Counted from the first letter of the stretch, positions 44,273 through 56,489 are shown. The stretch: 64,000 nt of DNA from Vombatus ursinus (GCF_900497805.2 NW_020948739.1:11915642-11979641), one strand, 5' to 3'. Translations and numbers: made by a program. Notes: generated by a model not told the origin, from the sequence alone.

Positions 44273-46318
44273 CTAACATTGCAAAAGAGAAATGCAAATA
44301 AAGCATTATCACATATAAATAGCTTCACATATAAATAGCTATCATCCAAAATTAATATGTCAAGCCATCCTGCTTTTCAGTAAATTCTTAAAAGTCAGGT
44401 ACCATGTCTTATACAAATTTAGTATCTCCCTTTTTCCTAGCGTAGTGCTCCACACAATGTATTCACTTAAATATTGGTTGAATTGTATCATACTGTAACC
44501 ATTTTATGTGCACTGGACTTATCTCCCCAACTAGAATGAAAGTTCATGGAGAGAAGCAACTATGTCTCATATTTATATTGTATCTTTCTTAAAACTCACA
44601 ACCTTGCAAACACTGGGTGATCCATAGACACTTATTGAAAGAATGAATAATAAAAACTATGGACATCAGAAAGTCACTTAACACCCCAGCAATGAATATA
44701 TCAACTACAAGTATAGTGACCTCACCATTGCATCATTATAACAGGTTAATGGGAAGGTCTAATGTAATTCCTTCTTTTTTCTCAGTAAGGATAGAGTTGG
44801 CTAAAGGAAAGCAGACAACTCATTCTCTATTTGCAATCTGCTCACAAAACTGCTCAGTACTCCTTGAATAGATGGGAACATTTTCCAATCCAATTTACTT
44901 CAAAGTAATTGCTGAATCTTACAACCAAGGCTGAGATAATGCTTTACCACCTCACTTGTATTAGATCTTCCTCTAAGTTTGAGCTCCCTCCTACCCGTTC
45001 TTATACATTTAAAACTTCTGGTGGGGTGCATGAACATGTAATCTGGACAGGCTCTATTAGAGTTGAAAAGTAAAATGATAATGAGTGTTTTTCTTTTGCT
45101 TTCTTTCTTTATAAATTCAACTCTGGCTCATTTGAAAGTTGCCTCTCACTCACTGACTTTGCTAACTTTGGTTTGTGGAAGTTCAGGGAATAGTGAGCTA
45201 TTTAAAAATACAGTAGAAGCATAAACCTGGCCCAAAGTTGTGAAGTTAGTTAAACTCATCTTTGAATCTTTCCATTTTCTGATTCAGTCTCCTCTCCTCA
45301 ATCCTAGAATCTTAATCAAGTATATAGAGGAATTAAAGTTCTCTATTTAAAATAGTTTTTGTTCTGTTATTATTGACATGTTACTTTGATATATTATGTT
45401 TAAAGACATTTCCTTCATGAAAATTAAGCTGTTGAGACTTGGAAGCTGCCCTTGATGTTTATATGGGATAAATGACTGACCCAGGGCTGAGAAATACAGA
45501 AGGGACAAATGCCAAAGGGGCCCAAATTTTCTTCCTAGTCTCTTTGTGGGCCTAAAATGTAGGGAATTGGTTGCTGATGGCTTTTCTTGCCCCAATGTCA
45601 AATTGTGCTCACTTGTTGTTAAAAAACAAACAAACAGAAAAACTCAAAACAAACAAAAAGCCCCCCAAAAAACTTTGCAGTAAGAGATTCCTTAAATAGC
45701 CTAGTTAAAGCCAATCTATTCAATTAACACTTAGCTTAATCATAGTAGACTGACTCATGCAATTCCAGAGACAGGAGGAAAGCAGATAATTGATCAGAAT
45801 ATTAATTTTAGAGGAAGCAAAGACAAGGGAAATATTTTCCCTTGAGCAAGGGTAGATAGAAGAATCCATCTAAGCTAACTATGACAGAGAACAAGTATGT
45901 TAAGGAAATAAAAAAATGCACCTAGAGATGATTGCTTGATTCTTGAGTTTCATGATCTTAGTTTTTTTTTGTATTATATAAACACCTAGCTATGATATAT
46001 CTGTATTTATGCTTTTTATTTTAACCAAAGAGTATGTATAATTTTTTAAAGAGGGAAAGTAGGAGCCTAAATTATAGACTTTATTTCCTGCTTTTTTTTT
46101 CTTATAAAGCCTACCTCACACTCAATAGTGTCACAATAAATCTTCAACAATGATGGAAACATCAGATTGTATGAATAGGATCCTGGGGTCCTGAGAGAGG
46201 TCTACAGACCATGTCCAGAAGGTTCAAAACATTTCAGTTACAGAAAAAGCCTCAAGATGCTAATTAGAAACAGATTAAGATATTATCCATCTCAGATTTT
46301 TAAATATGCTGATGATAG
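44273..46318. other. Mostly unassigned DNA with weak L2-like tails
   Basis: Weak L2-type tails lie at about 44385-44485 and 44525-44650. A CAAA-rich stretch is at 45620-45665. No gene: the minus-strand frame 45347-45601 has no domain. Confidence 0.45.
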
Positions 46319-46321
46319 CCT

Positions 46322-46570
46322 TTTGGAAGCTAGGTGGCACAGTGGACAAAGTCCTATACCTGGAGTAAGGAAGACCCGAGTTCTAATACAACCTCAAGCC
46401 ACTTACAAACTGTGTTACCTGGGAGAGTCACTTAACTTCTGACTGCCTGAGTTTCCTCATCTGTAAAATGGAGAAAATAATAGCATCTACTTACAGGGTC
46501 GTTGTGAAAATAAAATGAAATAATATTTGTAAAAAGGCTTTGTTAGCATTAAAGTGCTATATAACTATTA
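46322..46570 (+). mobile_element. SINE with MIR-like 3' end
   Basis: GGAAGCTAGGTGGCACAGTG, GTCACTTAACTTCTGACTGC, TTCCTCATCTGTAAAATGGA, GTCGTTGTGAAAATAAAATG, AAAGTGCTATATAACTATTA. Confidence 0.92.
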
Positions 46571-46573
46571 TTA

Positions 46574-46832
46574 TGGGGTAGCTACATGGTGCAGTGGACA
46601 GAGTGCTGGGCCTGGAGTCAGGAACTTTGATCTTCCTGAATTCAAATCTAGCCTCAGACACTTACTAGTTGTGTAACCTTGGGCTAGTCACTTAACTTTG
46701 TTTGCTTCAGTTTCCTCATCTATAAAATAAGCTGGAATAGGCCAGTATCTTTGCCAATAAAAACCCAAATGGGGTCTTGGAAAGTTGGATATGACTGGAA
46801 TGACTGAACAACAATAACATCAAAATAAATGT
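46574..46832 (+). mobile_element. SINE of the CAA-tail type
   Basis: GGGTAGCTACATGGTGCAGT, GGCCTGGAGTCAGGAACTTT, GTGTAACCTTGGGCTAGTC, GCCAGTATCTTTGCCAATAA, GACTGAACAACAATAACA. Directly follows the previous SINE head to tail. Confidence 0.92.
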
Positions 46833-47515
46833 TATTTATTATTATTATTTAAAATAGAATTGAGCTCTACACTCAGATTTTCTGACAGCTATGTGAGACA
46901 AATTTAGAAGAGAGAAACTTGATTCTGCCTCTCAGGTCACCCCCTATAGGAAGTTGCCTATATTTGTAAGACTTTAACTTGTAAGGCTAGAGCTGAGGAA
47001 AAGAAACACATAACAGTATAGGACCCCAAACAGTTTCAGAATTCTGGTGGTTTGTACCCATATCCACTTCAGCACACATATACACACACAAAACTATTGG
47101 CCCTATCTATCCTTAACAATACACTTCTCCCTCTGAGTCAAGCCTATCCTTTCATATCTCTAGGTTAAGAAAATACAAGCCTCATCATGCAAACATATAC
47201 AGAATTATGCAAATATATTCATATACAAATATAACCAAAAGATAATGGAAAAAGAAAGAAACTTATTAAGTTATTTTATACCCAGTACAATTTAGAATTT
47301 GCATGACTTCTCTGAAGAGTTCGCCTGATTAAAATGTATAGACATATTTTGATATTTCACACCCAGATATTTTGAAAATCTTGTGAAGCTTTGCTGGGGA
47401 TGAAGATTGAGACTAAGTGACAGTATTAGAAGATCATATCTTCTCTACAGATTTTCCTGTATCTACGGAAGGTGAATAAAAATTATAATTAAATTCATTT
47501 CAAAAGAAATTGTTG
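46833..47515. other. Unassigned noncoding DNA
   Basis: No repeats recognised. Confidence 0.45.
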
Positions 47516-48662
47516 TGACTTTAACTATGTGCACAGCCCTGTGTTTGGTGTTATACACCAAAGAAATATATATAATCTCTGTCCTCAAAAAATTACAATT
47601 TGTTACCAATCCTTAGAGTAGTTTAATGAATGCCAACGGAGGGACATGAGAATCACAGGCAACACTATTTTAGAGTAGAAGCTCATTTGCAAAATATTAC
47701 AAAGGATGACATAAAATTCTAAAGCAGTATCACCTCAGAAAATGGAAGAAAATAGGTTAGGAGGAAAAAGAGCCTTCAGGGAATTCATAACAGATAATAC
47801 AACAAATGCTGGGAGGGAAAGTTGACAATTGGATTATAGAGTCAGTATTCAGGAAACTCTGGAAAGGCTAGAACATTTGAACAAATTGAAAAAAAAACCT
47901 ATTCAAATCAATAGAGGCAAGTGGTTTAAAAAAATTCACAAGTGCAAGATAAAAGATGGAGAAGTGACTAAACAACAGTTCGCCAGAAAAAAAAAAGATT
48001 AGGGGAGTTTGGAAAATCCAGTATGAGATAATACAATCATAAAGAAAGATAATACAATTTTAGGCTGGAAACAGAGCAATGGTGTCAAGAATTATGGATT
48101 CTGTAGTTCCACTGTATCCTGCCCTGGTCAAATTGTATCTGGAATATTATTTTCAGATCTGGGCACCACATTTTAGAAAAAAAAATTGACAAACTGGAGG
48201 TATCCATCCAAAAAAGGGCAACTAGAATGGAGATGAACGTTGAGATAATTCCACTTGAGGAATGGATGAAGAAACTGAGAATGTTTAAGCCAGATAAGAA
48301 AAGGTGAGGAGGTTGGGGAATAAAGCTTTCTCCAACTATTTAAAGAACAGTCACATAGATGAGATATTAGACTTCATTCCTAATGGCCCCTGAGAGCAGA
48401 ATTAGGGACTGTGAGCAGATATTACAAAGAGCAAAATTTAGGATCAATGTCATGGAAGAAAAAAAAAACCACTTAACTATTACGGTCATCCCAAAATGGT
48501 ATGATCTGCCTCAGGACATAGTGGATTCCTCAGCAGTGGGAACATTCAAACATAGACTGAACGTCCACTTGCTGGGATATGATAGCAGGGATTCTTTTAT
48601 AGGTAGGGGTTAAACTATATGGCCTCTGAAGCCCCTTCCCACTCAATGTTTCTGTTAACTTG
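47516..48662 (+). mobile_element. CR1/L3-type LINE 3' end, decayed
   Basis: The end of a CR1-clade reverse-transcriptase ORF and its 3' UTR. YLEYYFQIWAPHF is encoded at 48137-48175, with IQKRATRMEM after it. A further frame (48383-48613) reads WYDLPQDIVDSSAVGTFKHR then LNVHLLGYDSRD, the typical CR1 C-terminus (WN.LP..VV.S.S...FK.RLD). The 3' end is GGCCTCTGAAGCCCCTTCCC. 47516-47650 resembles the start of the ancient repeat family. Several frameshifts are present. Confidence 0.8.
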
Positions 48663-50020
48663 GAATAGATTTCAGTTAAACCAGATCATCCCTAGAACAT
48701 CTGAAGTTAAAACTGGAAAGATGACACAAATAAATAGAAAATGGAATAGGTAGGCCACATTTTTAGAGAGGTATAAAAGTTACTGTCTTCGTTAAAGACA
48801 GCAGAACTACTATATTTGCATTCAACACCTCACTACCTGAGGTACTCAGGAATGACACCATGATGGTGCTTGGGAAGATGACATTGAGAGGAATGACTAG
48901 ACCTGATCAAAAACACAGAACCCAATCAAGTCAAAACAATTTTAAAGGCGCATTAAGATCAATTTCCAAGATATTTTAAAGAGAAGAAGATTCTTAAAAA
49001 ACAGAAAAAGTCACAGATGGTGCTATTACTAAAACAAAAAGATTACCAAGAAGTTATCAGAGGCTACTGAGTTTGTGATGAAAGTATTTCAAATTCTACA
49101 TAATCTTTATAGGAATGATTTTTGTATGCATTGAGGAACACTTGGTGAACGCATAAGAAATAGGCAAGTTTCAACAAAGCTATTTTTAGTAACAGACCAA
49201 ATCTTTATTGTCATGTGAGTGTCATGTTAAGGCACTCCCAGTGGGTCTATTGTTTATTGATTTTTGAAAGAATTTGAAAGGTGAAATCTGAAAAGAAATC
49301 TTGAAAGTTCTCTTTAGATGAAGTATCCTCTAAAAATATCATGAAATTTTACAGTAGTCTATGGCAGGAAGACTATAGATTGTGGCTTAAAAGGGAAGCA
49401 GAAATAGACTCTTTATCAGGGGACCTCTTCTATATATATATATATTCAGACCAGGAAGGGCAGTTGGGAAGCATAGGACCTGGTCTCCCAAAATCCAACT
49501 GTTCAATTTGAAGAACTATATACAGGACTGGGAAAAGAATAGGGAAAAAGAGGCCCAGATTGTTATAGTAATCCATATATCTGTGAGTAAGGCCTCAATG
49601 AGTTGTTGACAGATCATAAAATTTGAAATTAGAGGCAACTTGTATAACTGTAGTCTTTTCAATTTTTCTTCCTACCCCTTACCTCATTCTAAGAAGTCTG
49701 AAGAAGATAGGAAAAAATTTGAGGCAGTAGATTGGATCACAGTAAGTTGAGACCAAGGTATTAATGAAGTGAGTTTGACAAAGCATTCTCACAATTTGTT
49801 ATACTCCATTGTTTTACAGTTGTGTGCATGCTTTTATGCTTAGCTGTGCATGAACAGTTCTAATTGGCTTTTAGCTGGAGTGCATCTGCTGCCATTGGCC
49901 TCAATTACTCTTTATAATAACACAAACTCTACATGGCAACTCCAATGGTGCATTTCCACAATACATCATGGTCCAAAGCTATCTTCTGTAAACATCTTGT
50001 CATTGTGTAGGTGATATAGT
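48663..50020. other. Unassigned noncoding DNA
   Basis: No gene or transposon recognised. 49790-49990 is repeat-free with TAATTACTC-type sites. A short (TA)n is near 49432. Confidence 0.4.
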
Positions 50021-50021
50021 G

Positions 50022-50270
50022 AGTAAATGCCACACCTGGAGTTAGGAAAACCTGAATTCAAATCCAGCTTCAGTTACTAGATGTGTGACCTTGGGCAAGT
50101 CACTTCACCTTTGTCTCAGTTTTGTCTGAGGATGGGGATAATAATAGTACCTATCTCCTAGGGTTGTTGTGAGGATCAAATGAGATAATAATTATAAAGT
50201 GCTTAGGACAGAGCTTGGTACTTAGTGAGCAGTATATAATGTTAGCTGTTATTATTTGTAGTAGTTGTTG
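50022..50270 (+). mobile_element. SINE with MIR-like 3' end
   Basis: CACACCTGGAGTTAGGAAAA, GAATTCAAATCCAGCTTCAG, TGTGTGACCTTGGGCAAGTC, GTTGTTGTGAGGATCAAATG, GTGCTTAGGACAGAGC. Confidence 0.92.
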
Positions 50271-50436
50271 TTGTTTACATCTTGTAATATGCCCATTCAA
50301 GAACTTGTTCCTCTTTGCCTGTAAGATTCCAAAGAAACTTCAATCTAGCTATAATGGCTTTCTATCATTTTGATTCTATCCATTCTAATGTTGTCATTCA
50401 AGATTTCCCAAAATGATTCTTCTAATCTATTAAAAG

Positions 50437-50698
50437 GGGCAGCTAGGTAGTACAGTGGGTAGTGTCAGGCTTGGAGTCAGGGAAACTCATCTTCCTGAGT
50501 TTGAATCTGGTCTCAGATACACACTGGCTGTGTGATCCTGGACAAGTCACTTAACCCTGTTTGCCTCAGTTTCCTCACCTGTAAAATGAGCTAGAGAAGG
50601 AAATGGCAAACCAGTCCAGTATCTTTGCCAAGAAAACCTCAAATAGGCTCACAAAGAGTCAGATATGACTGAAATGACTGAACAGCAACAATCATTAA
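50437..50698 (+). mobile_element. SINE of the CAA-tail type
   Basis: GGGGCAGCTAGGTAGTACAG, GTGTGATCCTGGACAAGTC, GAGCTAGAGAAGGAAATGGC, CAGTATCTTTGCCAAGAAAA, GACTGAACAGCAACAATC. Full length. Confidence 0.93.
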
Positions 50699-51070
50699 AA
50701 ACATGCTCCTTGATGTCCATGGCAGACATGCACACACATATATACCTTGTTTATTCTTACTACCTCTATCTCTTTGCAGCCCCATTCATCCTAACAATCC
50801 CTTCAGCATTCACTATCCATTGTTTCTTTCCCTGAAGGCAGATACTCTCACCAAAACTATACCTTGAACTAGTAGAAGAGGTTAGGATTCTAGAAGAGCC
50901 TATCTCACATAGGAATCGTGCATGTGATTTATCTGCAAGCCAACTTCAGTGGCTCAATTCACTTAAGACCAATTTGGGCTCCCTTAATCAACTAGTATCT
51001 ATTAAGGGCCTACCCAGACTCCAATAGCACATATAAATCAATAAAAGGATGTCATTTTTCATGGCATATA
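50699..51070. other. Unassigned noncoding DNA
   Basis: Nothing recognised. Confidence 0.4.
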
Positions 51071-51079
51071 GGAAATGCT

Positions 51080-51285
51080 GAAGTCAGAGCAGTGTGGTGA
51101 AGAAAGTAGCGTATTTGGGTCAAATTCCACTTCAGATACTTAATTGTTATATGATATTGAACAAGTTACATAACCTTCAAAGTCCCAGTATCTTAACCTA
51201 TAAAACGGATTTAACAAGTTAATGTATGTAACACACTTTAGCAAAACTTAAGATGCAATGGAAAGATATGTGAACTCCTATCATT
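51080..51285 (+). mobile_element. MIR SINE, diverged
   Basis: TCAAATTCCACTTCAGATAC, TTGAACAAGTTACATAACC, AACCTATAAAACGGATTTAA, GCAATGGAAAGATATGTGAA. Confidence 0.65.
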
Positions 51286-51369
51286 ATTGAGTCACAATAC
51301 ATCTACCTTGGGTCAGTGGCAGTTACCCTAGCTCAAGGATAGTACACATAAAAATTATAAAAAATTGGT

Positions 51370-51700
51370 AGCACAAGACCTAATCGCCAGATATTTTAAA
51401 GGCGGGTTCCTCAAGGAATTGAATCTTGCGATGACTTGCTCTCAGTCAACGCAGTGAAAGCTACAACCTCTGGGGGTAACGCTAAGCGTGCTGAGATGGG
51501 CTAGCGTAGACAGTCAATCCCGGCAGGAGCTCCTTAACTGATTCGTAGAGTTCATGCCGTGGGTGAACTCTGGAATTCCCCACTTTATCCCTTCACTCCT
51601 CAGTAGCCCTCAGTACTAACAGCTGCACCATGGAGTGTTTTGTTTTAATGCTCTTTCCAGGTGTTGAAGTGCCCAAGGGCCTAGCAGCGCCAGCATCAGG
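51370..51700. other. CpG-rich block of unknown nature
   Basis: About a dozen CpGs in 330 bp (for example AATCGCC, AAGGCGGG, CTTGCGATG, CAACGCAG, TAACGCTAAGCGTG, TAGCGTAG, CCCGGC, ATTCGTAG, GCCGTGG, AGCGCC), far above the neighbouring DNA. It matches no repeat or RNA gene I recognise and has no long frame. It could be a young insertion, an LTR piece, or an unmethylated regulatory element. Confidence 0.5.
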
Positions 51701-52159
51701 GCTGCCTGAAAGAGTAGAAATAGAAATCTAACCTTGCCCCACATTGACCACTCCCTTGCTTTGGGCTCCCTTAACTTTTTTGTAGCATTTGGGCTACATC
51801 CTTTGCTTATGCTCTCTGGTTGTACATGAATATGAATCTTTTCAACTAGATTCTAAGCTCCTTTAGGGCATCAACTGCGGATTTTCTTAGTTTTTCTTTC
51901 GTATCTTCCATTGATTCTAGTACAGGCCCTCTTCCCTTTCCCCAGGAAACACCTGGTTATGTTTGCTAAATGATCACTTGTTTCCAGTCCAATGCCCAAT
52001 ATTAGCATGCAATACTATCTGTAGTTGCACGTGAAGTTATCTTCATTCCGTGTAATGATCACTAACTAGCTAATGTCCAACATCAGTATACAAGGCTATC
52101 TGTGAGGGTTCCTCTGTGATCCTAGTGCCTTTTTTCTTGTTCCAAATAGAATTAGGGTT
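51701..52159. other. Unassigned noncoding DNA
   Basis: Partial L2-like words (TTCTAAGCTCCTTTAGGGCA near 51852) and otherwise nothing recognised. Confidence 0.4.
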
Positions 52160-52580
52160 CACTGTTGGGCTATTGACTTCCTCTGGTTTACAGCTGCCTT
52201 TCACACACACCTTTAGGCCCAAGGCACCTATACACACCCAGCAGGAAGTATAAAAGAAGCCAGAGGGTGAAACTTGCTCTAATCTTTACATCAGTGTTTC
52301 TGCTTGTTAGTACTATTGTCTCAAACTACCTGAGTTGCTGGATCCTTGCCTGCTTTCTCATTAGAAACCTGCCTGATTCTCCTTCCCCCCAAGCCTTGCC
52401 TTAATTCCTGTATTCCTTACTCATTGGCCTGCTCTGAAGTTTGATACTTGCCTGAGTCCTCAGGTTTTTCTGAAAACTAAATTCATACCATCAACTCTAT
52501 GTCCTGCTGCTAAACATTCCCCCAGAATGATAGTATCTAATGTTTAGCATTAATAAACAACTTTTCAAGGCTGTAAATTG
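52160..52580 (+). promoter_or_regulatory. Possible TATA promoter or old LTR
   Basis: GGAAGTATAAAAGAAGCCAG near 52245-52264 is a strong TATA context, followed about 300 bp later by CATTAATAAACAAC (AATAAA near 52552), a spacing an LTR could show. There is no defined terminus or adjacent internal region. It may be a fossil LTR or chance. Confidence 0.3.
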
Positions 52581-52879
52581 TAGAACAGTTGCCAATCTGC
52601 ATTGGTAGAAGGTGTTTCCACAATAAGAGATCCCTCCACCAATGGAAATATCTCCAGTGAAGGAGAAGGTACTACTTCCTCAGCCCATTTTACTTCTGCA
52701 TAGCTCTAACTGTTAGGAAGTTTTCCCTTAATCAAGCCTTTCCTTCCACTTTGCATCTTCTACTCATTGTTCCAAGGGGAACCAGAAAGAATATTGCTGA
52801 GGAAAACCAAGAAGGGTCAAACAGTTGGACTAGAACAAGTAAACACACAGGAGGTGCCTGCTGATGGTGACACAGGCCA

Positions 52880-54180
52880 TTGAGAGACTGATTGTCAGGC
52901 ATCAGAAAGAAGACTCCAAAGTTGTGAAAAAAGTTCTTAGATATTATTAGCCAAAAAAAGCAACTGAAAATGTCTAGAGATTCACTTATTTTCCCATCTC
53001 TACAACATTTTTATAAGAATGATCTATATAGTTATTGATGGTCTCTTTAATGATTATAGTATAAGGGAAAAGGAAGGCTTTCACAAGTGATATCCTGTTG
53101 CAAAATACATCTTTCCATTCATACAATTAACTAAAAGATGGTGAGAATATAAGACCTAGCCATGATTACTTTTTGTTGATTTAAAAAAAATTGATTTGGT
53201 AGAACAAAAATATTGTCTCAAAGGCTCTCTGTCAATAAGATGTTACATATGTTAAAACCATACAAGATTCCTTGAAAGAGTTAGTAAGAAGATAACTTTG
53301 TCTGATGACCCTCTGTTTATTAGGATCGAGAGGCAAAACAGAGGGAGACATATGTTCACTAAAGATCTTTACCACTGTCATGGAAGTTGTCTAGTACAGA
53401 GTTTAAATACAAAGATTATTCATCATAGATGTAAAGATTTTCCAAATGTTTTGGTTTCCAGATGCCTTTCTACTTAGAGACTGTATCTATTTCTTGAATA
53501 TTCAGAGCCTCCAAAATGAGATCTATAATCATGTAGATGATTTTGGCCTAACTATCCACAAAGGAAAAATCAAAATGATAAAGAGTGCTCGTTAGTCAGA
53601 TTATTATGTGTATTTGGATAGACAATTCAAAGATACTATCCATTGGAGAATCATTACAAATGCACCATAAGCTACACTCCGAATGGAATGGGAGAAAAGC
53701 AAGCTATTTTGTCTCTGGAAAATTGTGCAGTTTCCAATGATCTTAAAATTCTACCTGAAACTTAAACCCATCTTTTTTAATACCAATATTTTTCTGTGAT
53801 GTTATCACTTAGAGTCATGGAATAACATAGTTTCTGGAGAACTCAAGTTAAGGCTCACAGAAAAGGCAATGTACAAATGTATGGTTAAGTGTGGGTGGGT
53901 TTCAACACACAACAAGCAAACCATTGTGCAGAAGAAGCATGAAGGATGGACTAGATTAGACACAAAGTGATAAAGAGACCTATGGAAAGGCCAATGGCTC
54001 CATTGTTAGACACACAATGTCAAGAAGTCTATGGGAAGGTTTCCAGCCCAAAGGGTGGAGTTCCCATGTTGGATTTCTGAAAGGACATAGACAAATGCTA
54101 TACAGGATAGGCAGGCATTGGTGAATTGTGACGTGTATTGCTGAAGGAAGTTCTAACATCAGTAAGAACACAGATCTACA
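52880..54180 (+). mobile_element. RTE-clade LINE remnant (reverse transcriptase and C-terminal region)
   Basis: Pieces in several frames follow RTE order. CWLLFVDLKK-like sequence near 53170 equals the FIDYKKAFD motif. SLKIFTTVMEV near 53375 equals the PKLFTTVMEEV motif. DFGLTIHKGKIKMIKS (about 53535-53590) equals the GLKIN..KTK motif, and DYYVYLDRQF (about 53602) equals the YVYLGR motif. TEKAMYKCMV near 53865 equals TQRAMERCML. Many stops and shifts. Old. Confidence 0.7.
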
Positions 54181-55085
54181 TAATAACAAGCTTTGAAATG
54201 AAGTATTTGGGGCCATAGATTTTATCACTAGTTCCTTTCTTGGATTTTGTCTTTTGTGAATTTCTAACTGTATTTATTTCTATCTTTCTTACATTATAGC
54301 TGTTTTCTATGTTAGCTAGCTTGGAAGATATACCTAAACAATTTTCTGTCTTTCCTTTCCTCCTCTTCCTTTTTTGACTTAAAGCACATTTGAGTAGATT
54401 TGTGAGACTCAAAGCAAATACATTTTTATCTGCCCTTGTTAGGTGCACTCTGTCTCTTACTAGAAATGGATTTTGAGCCATGGTCCAGAAATCCAAATCC
54501 ATTTTTTTTCACATACTATTCTCTTAATCAACTGCTCACTTCCCAAACCTGCCTGTCTCTTCTGAAGCCACTCCCTTTGATTAGCAGCAGTGATATAAAA
54601 TACCACCTGTGCACCTAAGGTCTTTATATTATTTGCTGAAGTCTCCATAACCCTTAGCAATGTTTCTGTATTTCTTTTGGTGGTTCTATTTGTGTTCATT
54701 TGAAACAGACAAGTAGGAAGCATTCATTAAGTTTGACAGGTGTTGGGAAATTTTGTCACATCCTGGATACTTGCCCTGGGAAATCAGAGGAATCCCTTAA
54801 CATGGAGTCACAAGTCATTATTCTTTTCTTCTTCCTCTCACCTTTACTCTGTGATCTCTTATCTGAGACTATATGTGAATCCACATCATTATTCCTTGGA
54901 ATACAAGAAATTGCCTGCTTCTTAGAGGGTTCAGTTTCTTCCTTTGCTGGGGAGCTTCACTTCCCCTTCTTAGCCCCAAGTTTTCAGTGGTCTTTCTTTC
55001 CTTTTTCCTCTATTCGAAATTTTTCCTCCCTCCAACCTTCTGACACAGATCACAAATGACCTTTATCCAGAAATATGCTGGTAAA
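54181..55085. other. Unassigned noncoding DNA
   Basis: Overlapping open frames on both strands (54176-54502 and 54460-54723 minus; 54700-55059 plus) show no recognisable domain and contradict each other, so no gene is called. It could be an unrecognised old element. Confidence 0.4.
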
Positions 55086-55089
55086 GGTA

Positions 55090-55315
55090 GAATGATTGGC
55101 TCTATGGAAAAAAAAAACATACATGTACACACTTTGAAATTTAATCTGTATTATTAACATTTTCTCCATCGCTTTCCTGAATCTGGACAATAAACAAAAC
55201 AAGCTCTGATTTGTAACATTTGCTGATTTTTAAGGTGTAAGTGCTCACACTGAAATTTTAACATTTGACTCTTGTGAGCCAGTAAGGTCTGGTTCTAGCA
55301 TATGTTTATTTATTT
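55090..55315 (+). mobile_element. hAT-type family B copy 2, interior only
   Basis: TTAATCTGTATTATTAACAT, TTTTCTCCATCGCTTTCCTG, CTGATTTGTAACATTTGCTG and AGTGCTCACACTGAAATTTT align in order with 37515-37680. Terminal repeats are missing. Confidence 0.7.
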
Positions 55316-55640
55316 TATCTTTGTTTATTTTCATATTGAAATTCTTCTTAACCCTTCTTCAGTCTCTCTCTCTTTTGTAGGAAAATTTTTATTCTTGCTA
55401 ATAACTTGGAAGGTAGGGAGGAATTCCTCAAGCTCCTGTGCTTTCTGCCTAGAAGGAAGACTATACTTCATTTTGAGCATTAACAAAAGTCACGTGGCCA
55501 CGGAAGAAATATAAACATCATGCATGTTATATAGGACATATTGGGTACTGCAAAATTTACCCTACTCTTCCATACCTGATAGAAGTGATATCTTTAATCC
55601 AATGTAGTCCACAATTGTAGCTTATCTCAGTTTGATAAGA
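55316..55640. other. Unassigned noncoding DNA
   Basis: Nothing recognised. Confidence 0.4.
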
Positions 55641-55644
55641 TCAT

Positions 55645-55800
55645 CAATATAGAGCTGGAAAGGACCTGAGGTCATCTAGTCCAACCCCTTCATTTTAGAG
55701 ATGAGGAAGATGAGAGTTAGGGAAGTTGTGACTTGCTCAAGATTACACACAAACAGTAAGCATCAAACACAGGGCTTTTGTCATAGCAGTTTTCCAGATA
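55645..55800 (-). mobile_element. MIR SINE, reverse orientation
   Basis: GAGCTGGAAAGGACCTGAGG, TCATCTAGTCCAACCCCTTC, ATTTTAGAGATGAGGAAGAT, GTGACTTGCTCAAGATTACA. Confidence 0.9.
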
Positions 55801-55861
55801 CAAAGTAAAAAAAAACAACAACAAATAATTCCTGTTTACAAGGACCTTATTGTCTATTTGG

Positions 55862-56410
55862 GATGTATAGGGTGTTCAAGGAGGACTTGCACCTTTGGTG
55901 TGAGGGCTTGCCAAGCTTGTTATAGGGCTTTGGGGTCCACCTGCCACCCAAATCTGACCTGTGGCTCCAAGAAGCTGTAGCCTGTGCAGTGGCTACACCC
56001 TAGTAAAACTGTCTCCATATATGGGCTAAACCAAGTTAAGGGTGACTGGAAGGCTTCAAATTGGTTGATGAATAAGGGAGATGTCTACCCCAAGCATGTG
56101 AAGACTTCCTCTGGAATGGGCTGATGACAGCAATTTGTTCTAATGGTTATAAGGACAACTGAAGCAGGTGCTGTGGAGTGCTTAGAGCTTGGTTGTGCAT
56201 CAAAAATGCCAAGGTCATCCACTGCATCGTGGACAGTTGGTGGTGATCTTAACTTTTGTCTTACCACTGGACTTCTTGAAGTGAGAGTGAGGCTGACAAC
56301 TTTGTGCAACTCTGCCTCACTTAAATCCAATTCATGGGCAAGTCAAGACATCACTCTGTGATGTCATTGGTCCTTTTTGAAAGTGAAGGATAAAGAACAA
56401 CAACAACATT
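55862..56410 (+). mobile_element. Mar1-type marsupial SINE (RTE-dependent)
   Basis: About 550 bp: a middle part with GGTGACTGGAAGGCTTCAAA, GAAGACTTCCTCTGGAATGG and TGGTGGTGATCTTAACTTTT, and a 3' tail TGTGATGTCATTGGTCC then GAAGGATAAAGAACAACAAC. The tail matches the RTE LINE end at 63508-63550. That fits the known dependence of Mar1 on RTE machinery. Opposing frames at 56085-56361 are incidental. Confidence 0.85.
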
Positions 56411-56489
56411 GTATTTGTGAAGACAGCCTAACATAGGTAAGTGTATGCTGAATGTATGAATGCAAAATAAATATAAAATAAAATAAGCT

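Noticed and set aside
46257-46442. 61-codon frame as a gene
   Set aside because: Most of it lies within a SINE.
51370-51700. Pseudogene of 7SK, 7SL, U3, RNase P or vault RNA
   Set aside because: Compared from memory with these RNAs; no matching core motifs were found.
54176-55059. Overlapping open frames on both strands
   Set aside because: No recognisable motifs, mutually contradictory, no splice or codon evidence. Left as unassigned DNA.
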